The notes: generated from the letters alone by a model not told the origin. DNA of 64,000 nt from Rhodopseudomonas rhenobacensis (GCF_014203125.1 NZ_JACHIH010000007.1:1-64000), one strand, 5' to 3'. Counted from the first letter of the stretch, positions 41,262-49,880 are shown. Made by a program: numbers and translations.

Positions 41262-42791
41262 CTATTCGGCGGCCTGCGTGGCAGCCGCCTGGCGGGCCAG
41301 CAGATAGGGATCGGTTTGCTCCAGCCACCACTGCTTGTAGGGCAGGCTGGTGTGGCCGGCGAGATCCTGATGGAATTTGCGCTGCGCCAGCGCATCGACG
41401 ATTTCGTCGCCGAGGTCGATCATGCCCTGGTAGCCGATCGCGGTGGAGGCGTCGCCGAGCGCGATCGCCGGCACGCCGAGCCGGGAGGCGAGGCCGGCGA
41501 GGCCACCATGGCGGATGATGATGAAATCCGGATCGGAGCGCTTCAGCAGATTGTAGAACTGGTAAGGCTGGCGGTTGGAGATGCTGAAATGCTCGACGTC
41601 GCCATAGGTGTCGATCATGTGGCCGAGCGAATCCTGGCGCGCGTCGTGACTGTCGTAGACCGGGTCGTGGTGGAACACCAACGACCCTGGCACCTCGATG
41701 CCGAGTTCGCGCAACACGCCGATCACGCCGTGAGCGTAGGCGGCACCCATCGCCACATAGCCGCGCACGCCTTTCAGACGTTCGCGCAGCCGCTCGATCT
41801 GCGGGCGGACGCGGGCGTGCTCGCGGGCGATGTAGGCCTCGGCCAATTCCTCGCGGCCGGTCGCCGCCCCGAGCGCGCGCAGCCAGGCGTCGGTGCCGTC
41901 GAAGCCATAGGGCTGCGGCGCCTTGATCTCCTGCACGCCGTATTGCTGCTCCAGCGCCGCGCCGAGATAGCCGCCGACCGAGTAGCAAAAGGTCGCTGAC
42001 GCCACCGCCTCGGAGGCCCGGGCTATCTCTTCGACCGAGGCGACGGTGAGGATGTTGTTGGCTTCGAGGCCCAATTCGGCGAGCATCGGCGTGAACACGT
42101 CGCTGCCCCACAGCACGATGATGTTGACGAGGTTATCCCGCCGCGGGCCGGGCTCGGGCTTGACGACGTGGCGCAGCACGCCGTGCTGGAGCGCGTCGAA
42201 GCCGGAGCTCCAATGCTTGGACTTGAAGCCCTCGCAATACATCGCGACCACCGGCAGGCCGAGCTCCTCCTCGCAGTCGCGCACCACGCTCTCGACGTCG
42301 TCGCCGATGATGCCGGTGGCACAGGAGGTGGCGACGAACACGGCCTTCGGTTGGTGGCGTTGCGCTGCGGCGCGGATGGTGGCGCGCAGCTTCTCGGCGC
42401 CGCCGTAGACCATGTCGCGCTCCAGCAGATTGGTCGAGAGGCCGGTGACGTTCCGCGGGGCGAGCCCGCGCCGCAACAGGCCGTTGCGGAAGAAGGCGTT
42501 GCTGTTGATATGGCCGGCGGCGCAGCCGATCGGCGAGTGCTGCACCAGCACCGCATCGCGGACATTGCTGGCTTGGCTTTCGGCGATCTGCTCGCTGCAG
42601 GTCGAGCCCTGAGTGAAAGGCGACTCCAACTCGCAGATGCGCTGACCCTTGCCGCCGCAACCGGGGCCGCAGCCGCCGCGCGAAAATGCCGACTCAGTGG
42701 CGAGCCGCGACGCCGGTCCGTCCCATGCGGTGATGGTACCAAGGCGTTGTTCACGAATTTCGGCAGAGGGGCTGCGAAGATTGATGGCCAT
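41262..42791 (-). CDS. Nitrogenase-like alpha-type subunit (NifD/NifE/MarD superfamily)
   Basis: This is a 509-residue partner of the beta-type protein. P-cluster-type cysteines are C65 (QGSTCSEQ), C90 (SPIGCAAGH) and C157 (ATSCATGIIGDD). C269 in TFCYSVGGYLGAALEQQYG matches the cofactor-binding Cys275 of NifD. The His442 position reads Ile452 in TAIGYQGM, as in scaffold-type or unusual members, so a cofactor would be held by one Cys only. The N-terminus has an extra motif GGCGPGCGGKGQRIC (C41, C45, C53). It is not a nitrogenase proper. Electron donor unknown; a candidate operon is at 45802-49304. Confidence 0.87.
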   Translation of the reverse strand: MAINLRSPSAEIREQRLGTITAWDGPASRLATESAFSRGGCGPGCGGKGQRICELESPFTQGSTCSEQIAESQASNVRDAVLVQHSPIGCAAGHINSNAFFRNGLLRRGLAPRNVTGLSTNLLERDMVYGGAEKLRATIRAAAQRHQPKAVFVATSCATGIIGDDVESVVRDCEEELGLPVVAMYCEGFKSKHWSSGFDALQHGVLRHVVKPEPGPRRDNLVNIIVLWGSDVFTPMLAELGLEANNILTVASVEEIARASEAVASATFCYSVGGYLGAALEQQYGVQEIKAPQPYGFDGTDAWLRALGAATGREELAEAYIAREHARVRPQIERLRERLKGVRGYVAMGAAYAHGVIGVLRELGIEVPGSLVFHHDPVYDSHDARQDSLGHMIDTYGDVEHFSISNRQPYQFYNLLKRSDPDFIIIRHGGLAGLASRLGVPAIALGDASTAIGYQGMIDLGDEIVDALAQRKFHQDLAGHTSLPYKQWWLEQTDPYLLARQAAATQAAE

Positions 42792-42965
42792 GACGGTGTT
42801 GCTACCTGTCCATGCGCGGGACTATCAATAACGATGCGGGGCAAGAAAACACGTGGTGTTGCGCTACGCAAGCATGAACAGCGCAGAGCAAACGGAATTG
42901 GAATGTTGTAGCTTGGCTCAGCGGTTTTGAGAGAAATAAGTTATCGCCGCAGCACCGGCTTGCGC

Positions 42966-44156
42966 TTAGGCTTCGGCGAGCGCCGCTTGCAGTACGCCGA
43001 TAATGTCGCGGGGATTCTCCAGGCCGATCGAAAGCAGCACGTGGTTCGCCGCGGTCGACGGCGCGATGACGGCGCTGCGAACCCCGCCATAGGTTGCCGC
43101 GCTTTCGAACAGCCAAAGGGCTTTCTTGAAGCGTGTGGTCGCTTGCGTATCGGCGAGATCGAAGCCGATCAGCGCAGCGCCGCTAGCGAGCCCCGAGACC
43201 TTCGGATGTCCAGCCAGATAGGCCGCGACCTGTTGCGCATTGGCGTTGTGGCGCCGCAGCCGCAACGGCAATGTTTCGATACCCTGGATCAGATGGAACA
43301 CCGCTAGCGGATTGATCGCGGCACCCAGATCCCGCAGCAGATGCGCCCGGGTGCGCGCGACGAACGGGCTGGCCTTCCACTTCTTCACCAATTCGGTCCA
43401 GACCACGCCGTGATAGGAACTGTCCGGCTCCACCAGCGTCGGCAAGCGCGCCGCGTGAGCCTCCCATGAAAATCCACCGCCATCGACGATAAGGCCGCCG
43501 TCGGTGGTGCCGTGGCCGCCGAGATATTCCGCCGCGGAATAGACCACCACCGCAGCCCGGAGCTCGAACGGCCGGCACGACAGCGGCAAGGCGGTGTTAT
43601 CGACGATCAGCGGCACGCCGAGCTGATTGGCGGTGTCGGCAACGCTTTCGATCGGGAACGGACGCAGCTCCGGCACGCTCAGGCTTTCGACAAAATACGC
43701 GCGGGTGCGCGCGTCCGTCAGCCGGACGAACGAGCCAACATCGTCCGCACAGGCGAGCCGAACCTCGATGCCGAGCTGATGCAGCGTGATCGGCAGCCCC
43801 GCATGGCGACCCTTGGCGATATCAGCCGAAACCACGACATTGTCGCCGGCGCGCGCCAGATTGAGCAACGCATAGAGCGAGGCGGCCTTGCCAGTTGCCA
43901 GCGCCAGCGCGCCCACTCCGCCCTCGAGCGCCGCGATCCGCCGCTCGAGAAATTCGCGGGTCGGATTGACGGTGCGCGTATAGGTGTAGCCGAGTTCTTC
44001 CAGGCCGAAAATGCGCCGGGCGTGTTCAGTGTTTTGGAACTGATACGAGGTCGTGAGGTAGATCGGCGGCACCACCGCGCCGGTCACCGGATCAGCCCGG
44101 AACGAGCCGCCATGCACGGCGATGGTCTCGAACTTCGCAGCCTGTTGCGTGGTCAT
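42966..44156 (-). CDS. Cys/Met-metabolism PLP-family paralogue lacking the PLP lysine
   Basis: This 396-residue protein has the fold of O-acetylhomoserine sulfhydrylases. The YxRxxNPT motif is intact (Y59, R61 in YTRTVNPT), but the PLP-lysine motif reads YSAAEYLGGHG with Glu210 in place of Lys. The stacking Tyr of LYGGT is replaced (IAKGR, Ala114), and the C-terminal THSQL...VRLS block with the carboxylate-binding Arg is deleted or changed (HVLLSIGLE). So it should not bind PLP itself. It keeps just the residues that this family donates to the neighbouring subunit. The start at 44156 follows GGAG. It is divergent from its catalytic-type sister. Confidence 0.85.
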   Translation of the reverse strand: MTTQQAAKFETIAVHGGSFRADPVTGAVVPPIYLTTSYQFQNTEHARRIFGLEELGYTYTRTVNPTREFLERRIAALEGGVGALALATGKAASLYALLNLARAGDNVVVSADIAKGRHAGLPITLHQLGIEVRLACADDVGSFVRLTDARTRAYFVESLSVPELRPFPIESVADTANQLGVPLIVDNTALPLSCRPFELRAAVVVYSAAEYLGGHGTTDGGLIVDGGGFSWEAHAARLPTLVEPDSSYHGVVWTELVKKWKASPFVARTRAHLLRDLGAAINPLAVFHLIQGIETLPLRLRRHNANAQQVAAYLAGHPKVSGLASGAALIGFDLADTQATTRFKKALWLFESAATYGGVRSAVIAPSTAANHVLLSIGLENPRDIIGVLQAALAEA

Positions 44157-44404
44157 GAGGATAGTCTCCACGGCGTGATGGCGCGACAATACGGTTCGCA
44201 CCGCGTGCCGCGCCGCAATCGCTAGCAGCCTCGATGCAGCCGACGCGACGCCGATCAATGAGTCCGGTCGTGAACCGCTGGTAACTTGATGTAGTCCGTT
44301 ACGGGGAAGCGGAATAGCGGTCGTGCGTAAATCCGGCTTGTTGAGTAGGGTTGTAGAGAATACGATCATGAAATGATGTCAAGTAACTCGGCTTGAAAGC
44401 AGAT
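44157..44404. promoter_or_regulatory. Divergent region between the two sulfhydrylase paralogues
   Basis: The 248-bp gap should hold both promoters, and its position suggests common control of the two paralogues. No clear sigma-70 pair or repeat was found by eye. Confidence 0.35.
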
Positions 44405-45715
44405 ATGCATACGCCCCGTCCGACCCACGAAGAGATTTCTTTCCCGATCGCGCTTCACCCCGATACGTTTGCTCTTCATGGCGCCCTAAACGGCGGCGTT
44501 GGGGCGGTGCCGATTCATCAGCGTGTTGACGGTGGCGATGCTGATCGCGCCACGCTTCCGCGCTTTGGCATCGATGCGCTGGATGCGCTGTATCCGTCGG
44601 TGAGCAATCCGACGCAGCACGCATTCGAGGAACGGCTGGCGGCCTTCGAAGGCGGCGCCGCGGCTCTTGCGGTCGCCTCCGGGCAGGCGGCTTCGGCGTT
44701 TTCGGTGCTGAACCTGGCGCGGGCCGGCGATAATTTCGTCACCTCCACCGGCCTCTATGGGGGCACGTGGATCTTGTTCGACAACACCTTGCGGGAGTTG
44801 GGCATCGAGGCCCGGTTCGTCGATCCGACCGATCCGGAGAATTTCCGCCGCGCTACCGACGCCCGCACCCGGCTTTATTATGCCGAGACGCTGCCGAATC
44901 CCAAGCTCGAGGTGTTTCCGATCCGCGAGGTCGCCGAGATCGGGCGATCTTTGGGGGTCCCGCTGGTGATGGATAACACCTCGGTGCCTTTGACCGTGCG
45001 CCCATTCGAGCACGGTGCGGCGATTGTGATGTATTCGACGACGAAGTACATCGGTGGCCACGGCACCACACTCGGCGGTGCCATCATCGACGGTGGCAAT
45101 TTCCCCTGGGAGCGGCAAGCCGGGCGCTTTCCCCAGCTCACAGAACCGGACGATGCGTATCCCGGTGTGGTCTGGACCGACGTCGCAAGGCCGTTCGGTC
45201 CGATCGCTTTCGTGTTGCGGGCGCGGATGAAGTTGCTCGCCGACTTCGGTGCGGCGATCACTCCGATCGCGGCCTTCCACCTGCTTCAGGGTCTGGAGAC
45301 GTTGCCGATCCGGATGGAGCAGCACAACGCTAACGCCATCGCGGTGGCCGATTATCTGAAAGACCATCCGAAGGTTGCCAGGGTTCATTTCCCGGGGCTG
45401 CAGAGCGGCGAGCTGCGCCGCCGGGCCGATGCCTGTATGCGGGGTGGCTACGGCGCGCTGATCGGCTTCGAACTCAAGGGTGGCATCGCGGCTGGCCAGC
45501 GCTTCATCGAGGCACTGAAGCTATTTTATCACGTCGCCAACATCGGCGATGCGCGATCGCTTGCGATTCAGCCGGCCGCCACTACGCATTCGCAGCTCAG
45601 CGAAGCGGACCAGCTGGCGGCAGGCGTCACACCCAGCTTCGTCCGCTTGTCTATCGGGATCGAACACCAGGACGACATCATCGCCGATCTGGCGCAGGCT
45701 CTCGCTGGCGTCTGA
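44405..45715 (+). CDS. O-acetylhomoserine sulfhydrylase-like PLP enzyme with altered YxR motif
   Basis: This 436-residue enzyme would add sulfide or methanethiol to activated homoserine. It has Lys214 in MYSTTKYIGGHGT, the stacking Tyr118 in LYGGT, and the C-terminal PAATTHSQL and Arg414 in FVRLSIGIE. Unusually, the YxRxxNPT motif reads YPSVSNPT, with Ser65 for the Arg that holds the PLP phosphate of the adjoining subunit, and the preceding TTSY region is replaced by HQRVDG. These losses mirror what the paralogue at 42966-44156 keeps. The ATG at 44405 is used; a TTG four codons earlier is possible. Confidence 0.87.
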   Translation: MHTPRPTHEEISFPIALHPDTFALHGALNGGVGAVPIHQRVDGGDADRATLPRFGIDALDALYPSVSNPTQHAFEERLAAFEGGAAALAVASGQAASAFSVLNLARAGDNFVTSTGLYGGTWILFDNTLRELGIEARFVDPTDPENFRRATDARTRLYYAETLPNPKLEVFPIREVAEIGRSLGVPLVMDNTSVPLTVRPFEHGAAIVMYSTTKYIGGHGTTLGGAIIDGGNFPWERQAGRFPQLTEPDDAYPGVVWTDVARPFGPIAFVLRARMKLLADFGAAITPIAAFHLLQGLETLPIRMEQHNANAIAVADYLKDHPKVARVHFPGLQSGELRRRADACMRGGYGALIGFELKGGIAAGQRFIEALKLFYHVANIGDARSLAIQPAATTHSQLSEADQLAAGVTPSFVRLSIGIEHQDDIIADLAQALAGV

Positions 45716-45801
45716 GGTCTAACCTCGTCGATCGCCGGTGGCGCAGATCTCGGACGAGCGGTGGTCGTGACCACAGCGCGCCGGGCGGGGCGGGGCGGCG
45801 G

Positions 45802-47019
45802 CTACGATAACATCTCGATAAAGGCCTTGACGCGCATCACCTGCTCTTCGGTCGGCGGTTCGCGGTGGACGTCGGTTTCCAACGTGATGATCGGGATGTC
45901 GGCGCGGTTGAAGTGATCGCGTTCGAGCTGCTGCATCAGGCTGGCATAGGGGCAGCCGGTGATCGACGACGAGATCACGCCGCGGGCGCCGGTCTTGCGC
46001 ACCTCCTCCTCGACAAGATGGCGGCGATAGGCCACCGACGCGCCGACCGCCTCGCCGAGGTCGCCGCGGCTCTGGGCGTCGAGCACGTAATGCGCCAGCG
46101 CTTGCAGCGGCGGCAGATCCTCGCGGTAGGTGTCGGCGCCGTGATAGACCCAGCCGACGATCGCGCCGTTGGATTCCTCGATCGCGTTGAAGATCTGAAT
46201 GTTGCCGACTGAACCCGCCAGCACCACCGGAATGTAGTCCGGCGCCTCCGGCTCGTCGTCGAGCTCTTCCAGTTCGGCGATCAAAGTATCGAGCACGGTG
46301 CCGAAAGCGTCGAGATCGCCGAAGCCGTGCATCGCCCCCATGAAGATCTGCTTGGTGTGAATCCCCGGGATGTCGAGCGGGTGGCGGGCCCGCAATTCCA
46401 GCACCCGGGCGACCTTGTGCAGCACCGCGTTCTTGCGCCGGATCTCGAGCGCGACGCGGTCCTCATCGGCCGGCTTGCCGGTGAGCCAGTGCGACAGCCG
46501 CTGCAATTCCTCGACCAGGAAGGCGATATCGGCGTCGTGCTTCGCCGTTGAACGGAACGCGGTGACGGTGTCCAGCGTGAAGATGTCGTAGCCGTCCTGC
46601 TTGGCCAGTTCGAGCACCGAATGGATCGGCTCGCAGCCGGAGCCGAAATGCAGGATGCGCTTGATCTTGTGGTCGCGGTCGATGTGCAGGCGACCGAGCA
46701 TGGCCTTGATCATCGAACAGAATTCCGACGGGACCTGGAAGTGATCCTCGGCGATCGCCTCAGATTCCCGACTCTCCTCGGACCATAATTGATCGTAGCT
46801 GACCGGAATGGTGTCGCAGGCATAGGTGAGTGGCGATTCCCAGCTCCAGCCACCCCAGATCACCGATCGGCCGGCATCGGCGGCGCCCAAAATCGAACGG
46901 AATGAATAGCTCTGCGCCATTGCGTCGAGCGCCTGCAATCCCTTCGACCACGACGGCAGACGCGGGCGGCGGCGGAGCAGGGTGGGCGCGTCGCGTTCGA
47001 GTGAAGCCGTGTGGGTCAT
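45802..47019 (-). CDS. HgdB/DCCP-type iron-sulfur protein 1
   Basis: This 405-residue protein belongs to the 2-hydroxyacyl-CoA dehydratase/double-cubane-cluster group, which receives electrons from an HgdC-type ATPase. Candidate cluster ligands are Cys in YACDTIPVSYDQL, SEFCSMI, FGSGCEPIH and SSSITGCPYASLM. The C-terminus ETDVHREPPTEEQVMRVKAF matches the family's GQxxTRxEAF end only in part, so this is the more divergent member of the pair. The ATG at 47019 is 37 bp after the next gene's stop. It is last in a three-gene operon. Confidence 0.75.
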   Translation of the reverse strand: MTHTASLERDAPTLLRRRPRLPSWSKGLQALDAMAQSYSFRSILGAADAGRSVIWGGWSWESPLTYACDTIPVSYDQLWSEESRESEAIAEDHFQVPSEFCSMIKAMLGRLHIDRDHKIKRILHFGSGCEPIHSVLELAKQDGYDIFTLDTVTAFRSTAKHDADIAFLVEELQRLSHWLTGKPADEDRVALEIRRKNAVLHKVARVLELRARHPLDIPGIHTKQIFMGAMHGFGDLDAFGTVLDTLIAELEELDDEPEAPDYIPVVLAGSVGNIQIFNAIEESNGAIVGWVYHGADTYREDLPPLQALAHYVLDAQSRGDLGEAVGASVAYRRHLVEEEVRKTGARGVISSSITGCPYASLMQQLERDHFNRADIPIITLETDVHREPPTEEQVMRVKAFIEMLS

Positions 47020-47056
47020 GGAACAGGTTCCTTGCGATGCGCCGTTGCGGCAGGTC

Positions 47057-48268
47057 TCAATGGGCGGGTGCTGCGAGGTCGACGTCGTGGCGCCGTTCAT
47101 TCAGAATCTCGATGAAGGCTTCGACCCGCGTCTTGATCTGGCCGTGATCGCTCTGCGAGTAATCGCTGGAGAGTTCGAGCACCGGGATGCCCTGATCCTG
47201 GAAATGGTTGACGAAGGCCTGGCGGGTGATGCCGTAGCAGGCGCAGAATTTGAGGTAGACGTAGAGGATGCCGTCGACGGCGTAATCCTGCGCGAGGCAG
47301 GTCGGAAAGCTGAGGCTGTCTTCCAGCGGCTTCATCCGCGCGCAGGGCGCCTGGTCGAGATAGCCGTTGGCGAGTGCCGCGAACGGATCGCCGCTCTCCG
47401 ACAATTCATGGACGAACGGGCGCAACCCCGCGCAATGATCCTCGGCGACCACGCGGGCGCCGATCTCCTGTTCGATCAGGCTCACCAGCCGGCGGTCGCC
47501 GTCGGCCATGATGCTGCCGGTGATCATCAGCCGCACCGGCCGCGCGCCGTCGTCGGGGGTGCGGCTAAGCCTGTCGTAGAGCGGTTGATAGAGTGTGATC
47601 AGTCGCTCCGGCGGCAGATAGAAATAGCCGCGCACCAGTTCGAGGAAGTCGAGCCCGGTCAGCGGCGGATTGCCGCGTTGCCGGAGCTCGGAGAGCTTTT
47701 TCAGCAGCCGACGCGCCTGGTTGAACAGCACGATCTGGGCGTGGATGTCGTCATCGTTGATCGGACGACCAGCGAGCGCCGCGGCATCGTCGCGAAACCG
47801 CAGAATCTCTTCGCGAAAGTAGCGCCGCGAGGCAGCTTCATTGCGCATCCGCGGCAGGTTGAACAGCGTGGTGGGGACAAACTGCTCGATCACCTCGGAG
47901 GCGCGTTTCATCGAAGCGCAGGTGTGGAAATTGTACAGCTTATCGACCGCCAGATAGAACGGATCGCCGCCATTGCGATCGAACGCGCCGATGCAGCTTT
48001 TGCTGAAATCGCAGAACACGCTTTGGGTATAGTGCTCGCCTTGCGACACGATCTGCGCATCGCCGGCCTTGAACAGCCGGGCGTGGCGCAGCCCTGCGGC
48101 GTTGAGCAGCTCCGGCGGGGTGTAGGCGCAGAAATAGCCGGCGCGCTTGATCTCGTCCTGGCGGTCGATGAAGTCGCGCTGCTCGGCCTCGATCAGGGCG
48201 CGGATCGGCAGGATGTCCGCCGACAGCGACGCCTCGCCGGGACGATCGGGGTGTGCAATGTCCAGCAT
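47057..48268 (-). CDS. HgdB/BcrC/DCCP-type iron-sulfur protein 2
   Basis: This is a 403-residue protein of the 2-hydroxyacyl-CoA dehydratase superfamily. YFCAYTPPELLNAAGL near residue 45 is the family's first Cys motif. QSVFCDFSKSCIGAF and NFHTCASMKRAS have further Cys. The end, LKFCACYGITRQAF then GIPVLELSSDYSQSDHGQIKTRVEAF, is the classic C-terminal signature. GGAGAGACC precedes the ATG at 48268. No acyl-CoA dehydratase or fermentation gene is nearby. It likely forms a heterodimer with the protein at 45802 and takes electrons from the ATPase at 48285. Confidence 0.8.
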   Translation of the reverse strand: MLDIAHPDRPGEASLSADILPIRALIEAEQRDFIDRQDEIKRAGYFCAYTPPELLNAAGLRHARLFKAGDAQIVSQGEHYTQSVFCDFSKSCIGAFDRNGGDPFYLAVDKLYNFHTCASMKRASEVIEQFVPTTLFNLPRMRNEAASRRYFREEILRFRDDAAALAGRPINDDDIHAQIVLFNQARRLLKKLSELRQRGNPPLTGLDFLELVRGYFYLPPERLITLYQPLYDRLSRTPDDGARPVRLMITGSIMADGDRRLVSLIEQEIGARVVAEDHCAGLRPFVHELSESGDPFAALANGYLDQAPCARMKPLEDSLSFPTCLAQDYAVDGILYVYLKFCACYGITRQAFVNHFQDQGIPVLELSSDYSQSDHGQIKTRVEAFIEILNERRHDVDLAAPAH

Positions 48269-48284
48269 GATGGTCTCTCCGATC

Positions 48285-49304
48285 TCAGTCGTCGGCCTGC
48301 GCCGCAGCCCGCACGGCATGGGCGGGTTTCGCTACGCGCTCCGGCAGCCGGATGCCGGCCGGCAGGTCGTGGCGATGGTGCAAAGGATGATCCGCGGCGG
48401 CGTGGGTGGGGTGCGCGTGACCGTTGGCCGCTCCATGAGCGGCAGGCTTCGCGCTGGCGAGGCGCCCGGCCTGCACCGCGGCGCCGAGTGCGCCGGCATA
48501 GATCATGTCGATCGGGGTGGCGGCGAACGGCCTTCCGATCAAATCTTCCATCGCCTTGCGCATCCCGACATTGTTGGCGACGCCGCCGGTGAACACCAGG
48601 TCGGGCTCGGTGCCGACCCGGCCGAGCAGGGTCTTGACCCGGCGCGCCGAGGCGTAATGGATTCCCGCGGCGATATTGGCGCGCGCCGAGCCGTCGCCGT
48701 GGCGCTCGCCGCGGGCGCGCAGCGAGATCATTTCCGATTCGGCGAATACCACGCACTGGCTGGAGATCTGCGCCGGTGCGGTCGCCGCCAGCGCCACCGG
48801 GCCGAGTTCGTCGAGCCCGAGCCCGAGCAGCACCGCGGCCTTTTCCAGAAACCGCCCGGTGCCGGCGGCGCATTTGTCGTTCATGACGAACTGCACCACT
48901 TTGCCGGTCGCCGGATCGATCTTGATCGCCTTGGAATCCTGGCCGCCAATGTCGATGATGGTCCGGGTCCGCGGATTGAGCGCGTGGGCGCCGAGCGCGT
49001 GACAGGTGATCTCGGTAACGACCTGATAGGGGATGTCGTCATAGGCCAGCGAAATTCGCCCATAGCCGGTGCCGACCACGAACTTCACGTCTTGGCGCGC
49101 GAGGCCGGTCTGCCGCAGCAGCCGCGCCAATAGCTCGTCGGCCGTCTCCTGCATGTACAGACCGGTAGCAACGAAGGTGGTGTGGATCTCATCCGTGGTC
49201 AGCAGGACGGCTTTCGAGCCGCGAGAGCCGATGTCGAGGCCGACGACGGGGCGGTCCGGCGCAAAACGCCAGGGCAAATCCACTGCGATGTCGCTGATCT
49301 TCAA
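48285..49304 (-). CDS. HgdC/BadF-type ATP-dependent electron-transfer activator (archerase)
   Basis: This ASKHA-fold ATPase drives low-potential electrons from a [4Fe-4S] cluster held between two subunits. It has VVGLDIGSRGSKAVLL (phosphate 1), IDIGGQDSKAI (connect/phosphate 2), the cluster ligands in MNDKCAAGTGRFLE and SSQCVVFAESE, and VFTGGVANNVG. After the domain comes an unusual Ala/His-rich tail with many His (GHAHPTH, HPLHHRHDL). The start is unclear: I use a TTG at 49304 behind GAGGAAG (339 residues); the frame stays open up to 49475. First gene of the operon; the next begins 16 bp later. Confidence 0.82.
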   Translation of the reverse strand: MKISDIAVDLPWRFAPDRPVVGLDIGSRGSKAVLLTTDEIHTTFVATGLYMQETADELLARLLRQTGLARQDVKFVVGTGYGRISLAYDDIPYQVVTEITCHALGAHALNPRTRTIIDIGGQDSKAIKIDPATGKVVQFVMNDKCAAGTGRFLEKAAVLLGLGLDELGPVALAATAPAQISSQCVVFAESEMISLRARGERHGDGSARANIAAGIHYASARRVKTLLGRVGTEPDLVFTGGVANNVGMRKAMEDLIGRPFAATPIDMIYAGALGAAVQAGRLASAKPAAHGAANGHAHPTHAAADHPLHHRHDLPAGIRLPERVAKPAHAVRAAAQADD

Positions 49305-49740
49305 GCGCGCTTCCTCATCGGCTGCCGGTGGCGTCGCCGTGACCGAATGTTGAGCGCCCGAGAATTGCGAGCGCAACGGCCTGATGGGATCCGGACGCGG
49401 ATCACACCAGCCACGCAATTTGATCGAGACCGCGCTGTCGAGGCAATTTCCAATTTCAGCCGGTTCGCAGGCCAAATTTAGTGTCGAGCATGCGGATTCG
49501 AGTATTGGGTTTCAACGCGCGTCCGCTGATCGGCATATCACTATCATGATGCCGTCGTGGTCAGTTGTTGGTCTTCGCGTAACAAGAGGGCTTGTTTGAT
49601 TGTCGAAGCCAATGGACGAGATCGTGTTACCAGAGCAAACAGAACAGCCGCCGACTAACTCGATAGACCAGAGTGCTATCAACGACGTGAGATGACGAAC
49701 AATATAGATCACGTCACGTAAATAACAGAAGATCAGTTCA
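49305..49740. other. Divergent intergenic region
   Basis: The region separates the archerase operon (minus) from the substrate-binding-protein genes (plus). No gene is supported; it includes AT-rich parts near 49490-49560 and 49690-49735. Confidence 0.35.
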
Positions 49741-49768
49741 TTGACTTCGGTCTATAGCGAGCTACCAT
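49741..49768 (+). promoter_or_regulatory. Candidate sigma-70 promoter for the binding-protein gene
   Basis: TTGACT at 49741-49746 and TACCAT at 49763-49768 are spaced by 16 bp, upstream of a short leader frame and the substrate-binding-protein gene. Confidence 0.4.
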
Positions 49769-49787
49769 TTGAGAGAGGAAGCGGCCG

Positions 49788-49835
49788 ATGAGGAAGCAAC
49801 CGATGAAACTCAGCGGCGCGTCGCGGCGAAGCTAG
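49788..49835 (+). CDS. Possible 15-codon leader peptide
   Basis: Behind a strong GAGAGGAAG, an ATG opens MRKQPMKLSGASRRS and stops 45 bp before the binding-protein ATG. It may be a regulatory upstream frame; this rests only on the ribosome site and position. Confidence 0.3.
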   Translation: MRKQPMKLSGASRRS

Positions 49836-49880
49836 CTTCGGGTCGGCCGCACGACGATCAGGTCGGCTTGGAATATCGCT

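Noticed and set aside
39846-42791. A true nitrogenase (NifDK) or dark-operative chlorophyll-type reductase.
   Set aside because: The His442 position is Ile, there is no NifH or cofactor gene, and neighbours are sulfur genes. The alpha/beta sizes and motifs do not match BchN/B or BchY/Z either. I keep only the superfamily call.
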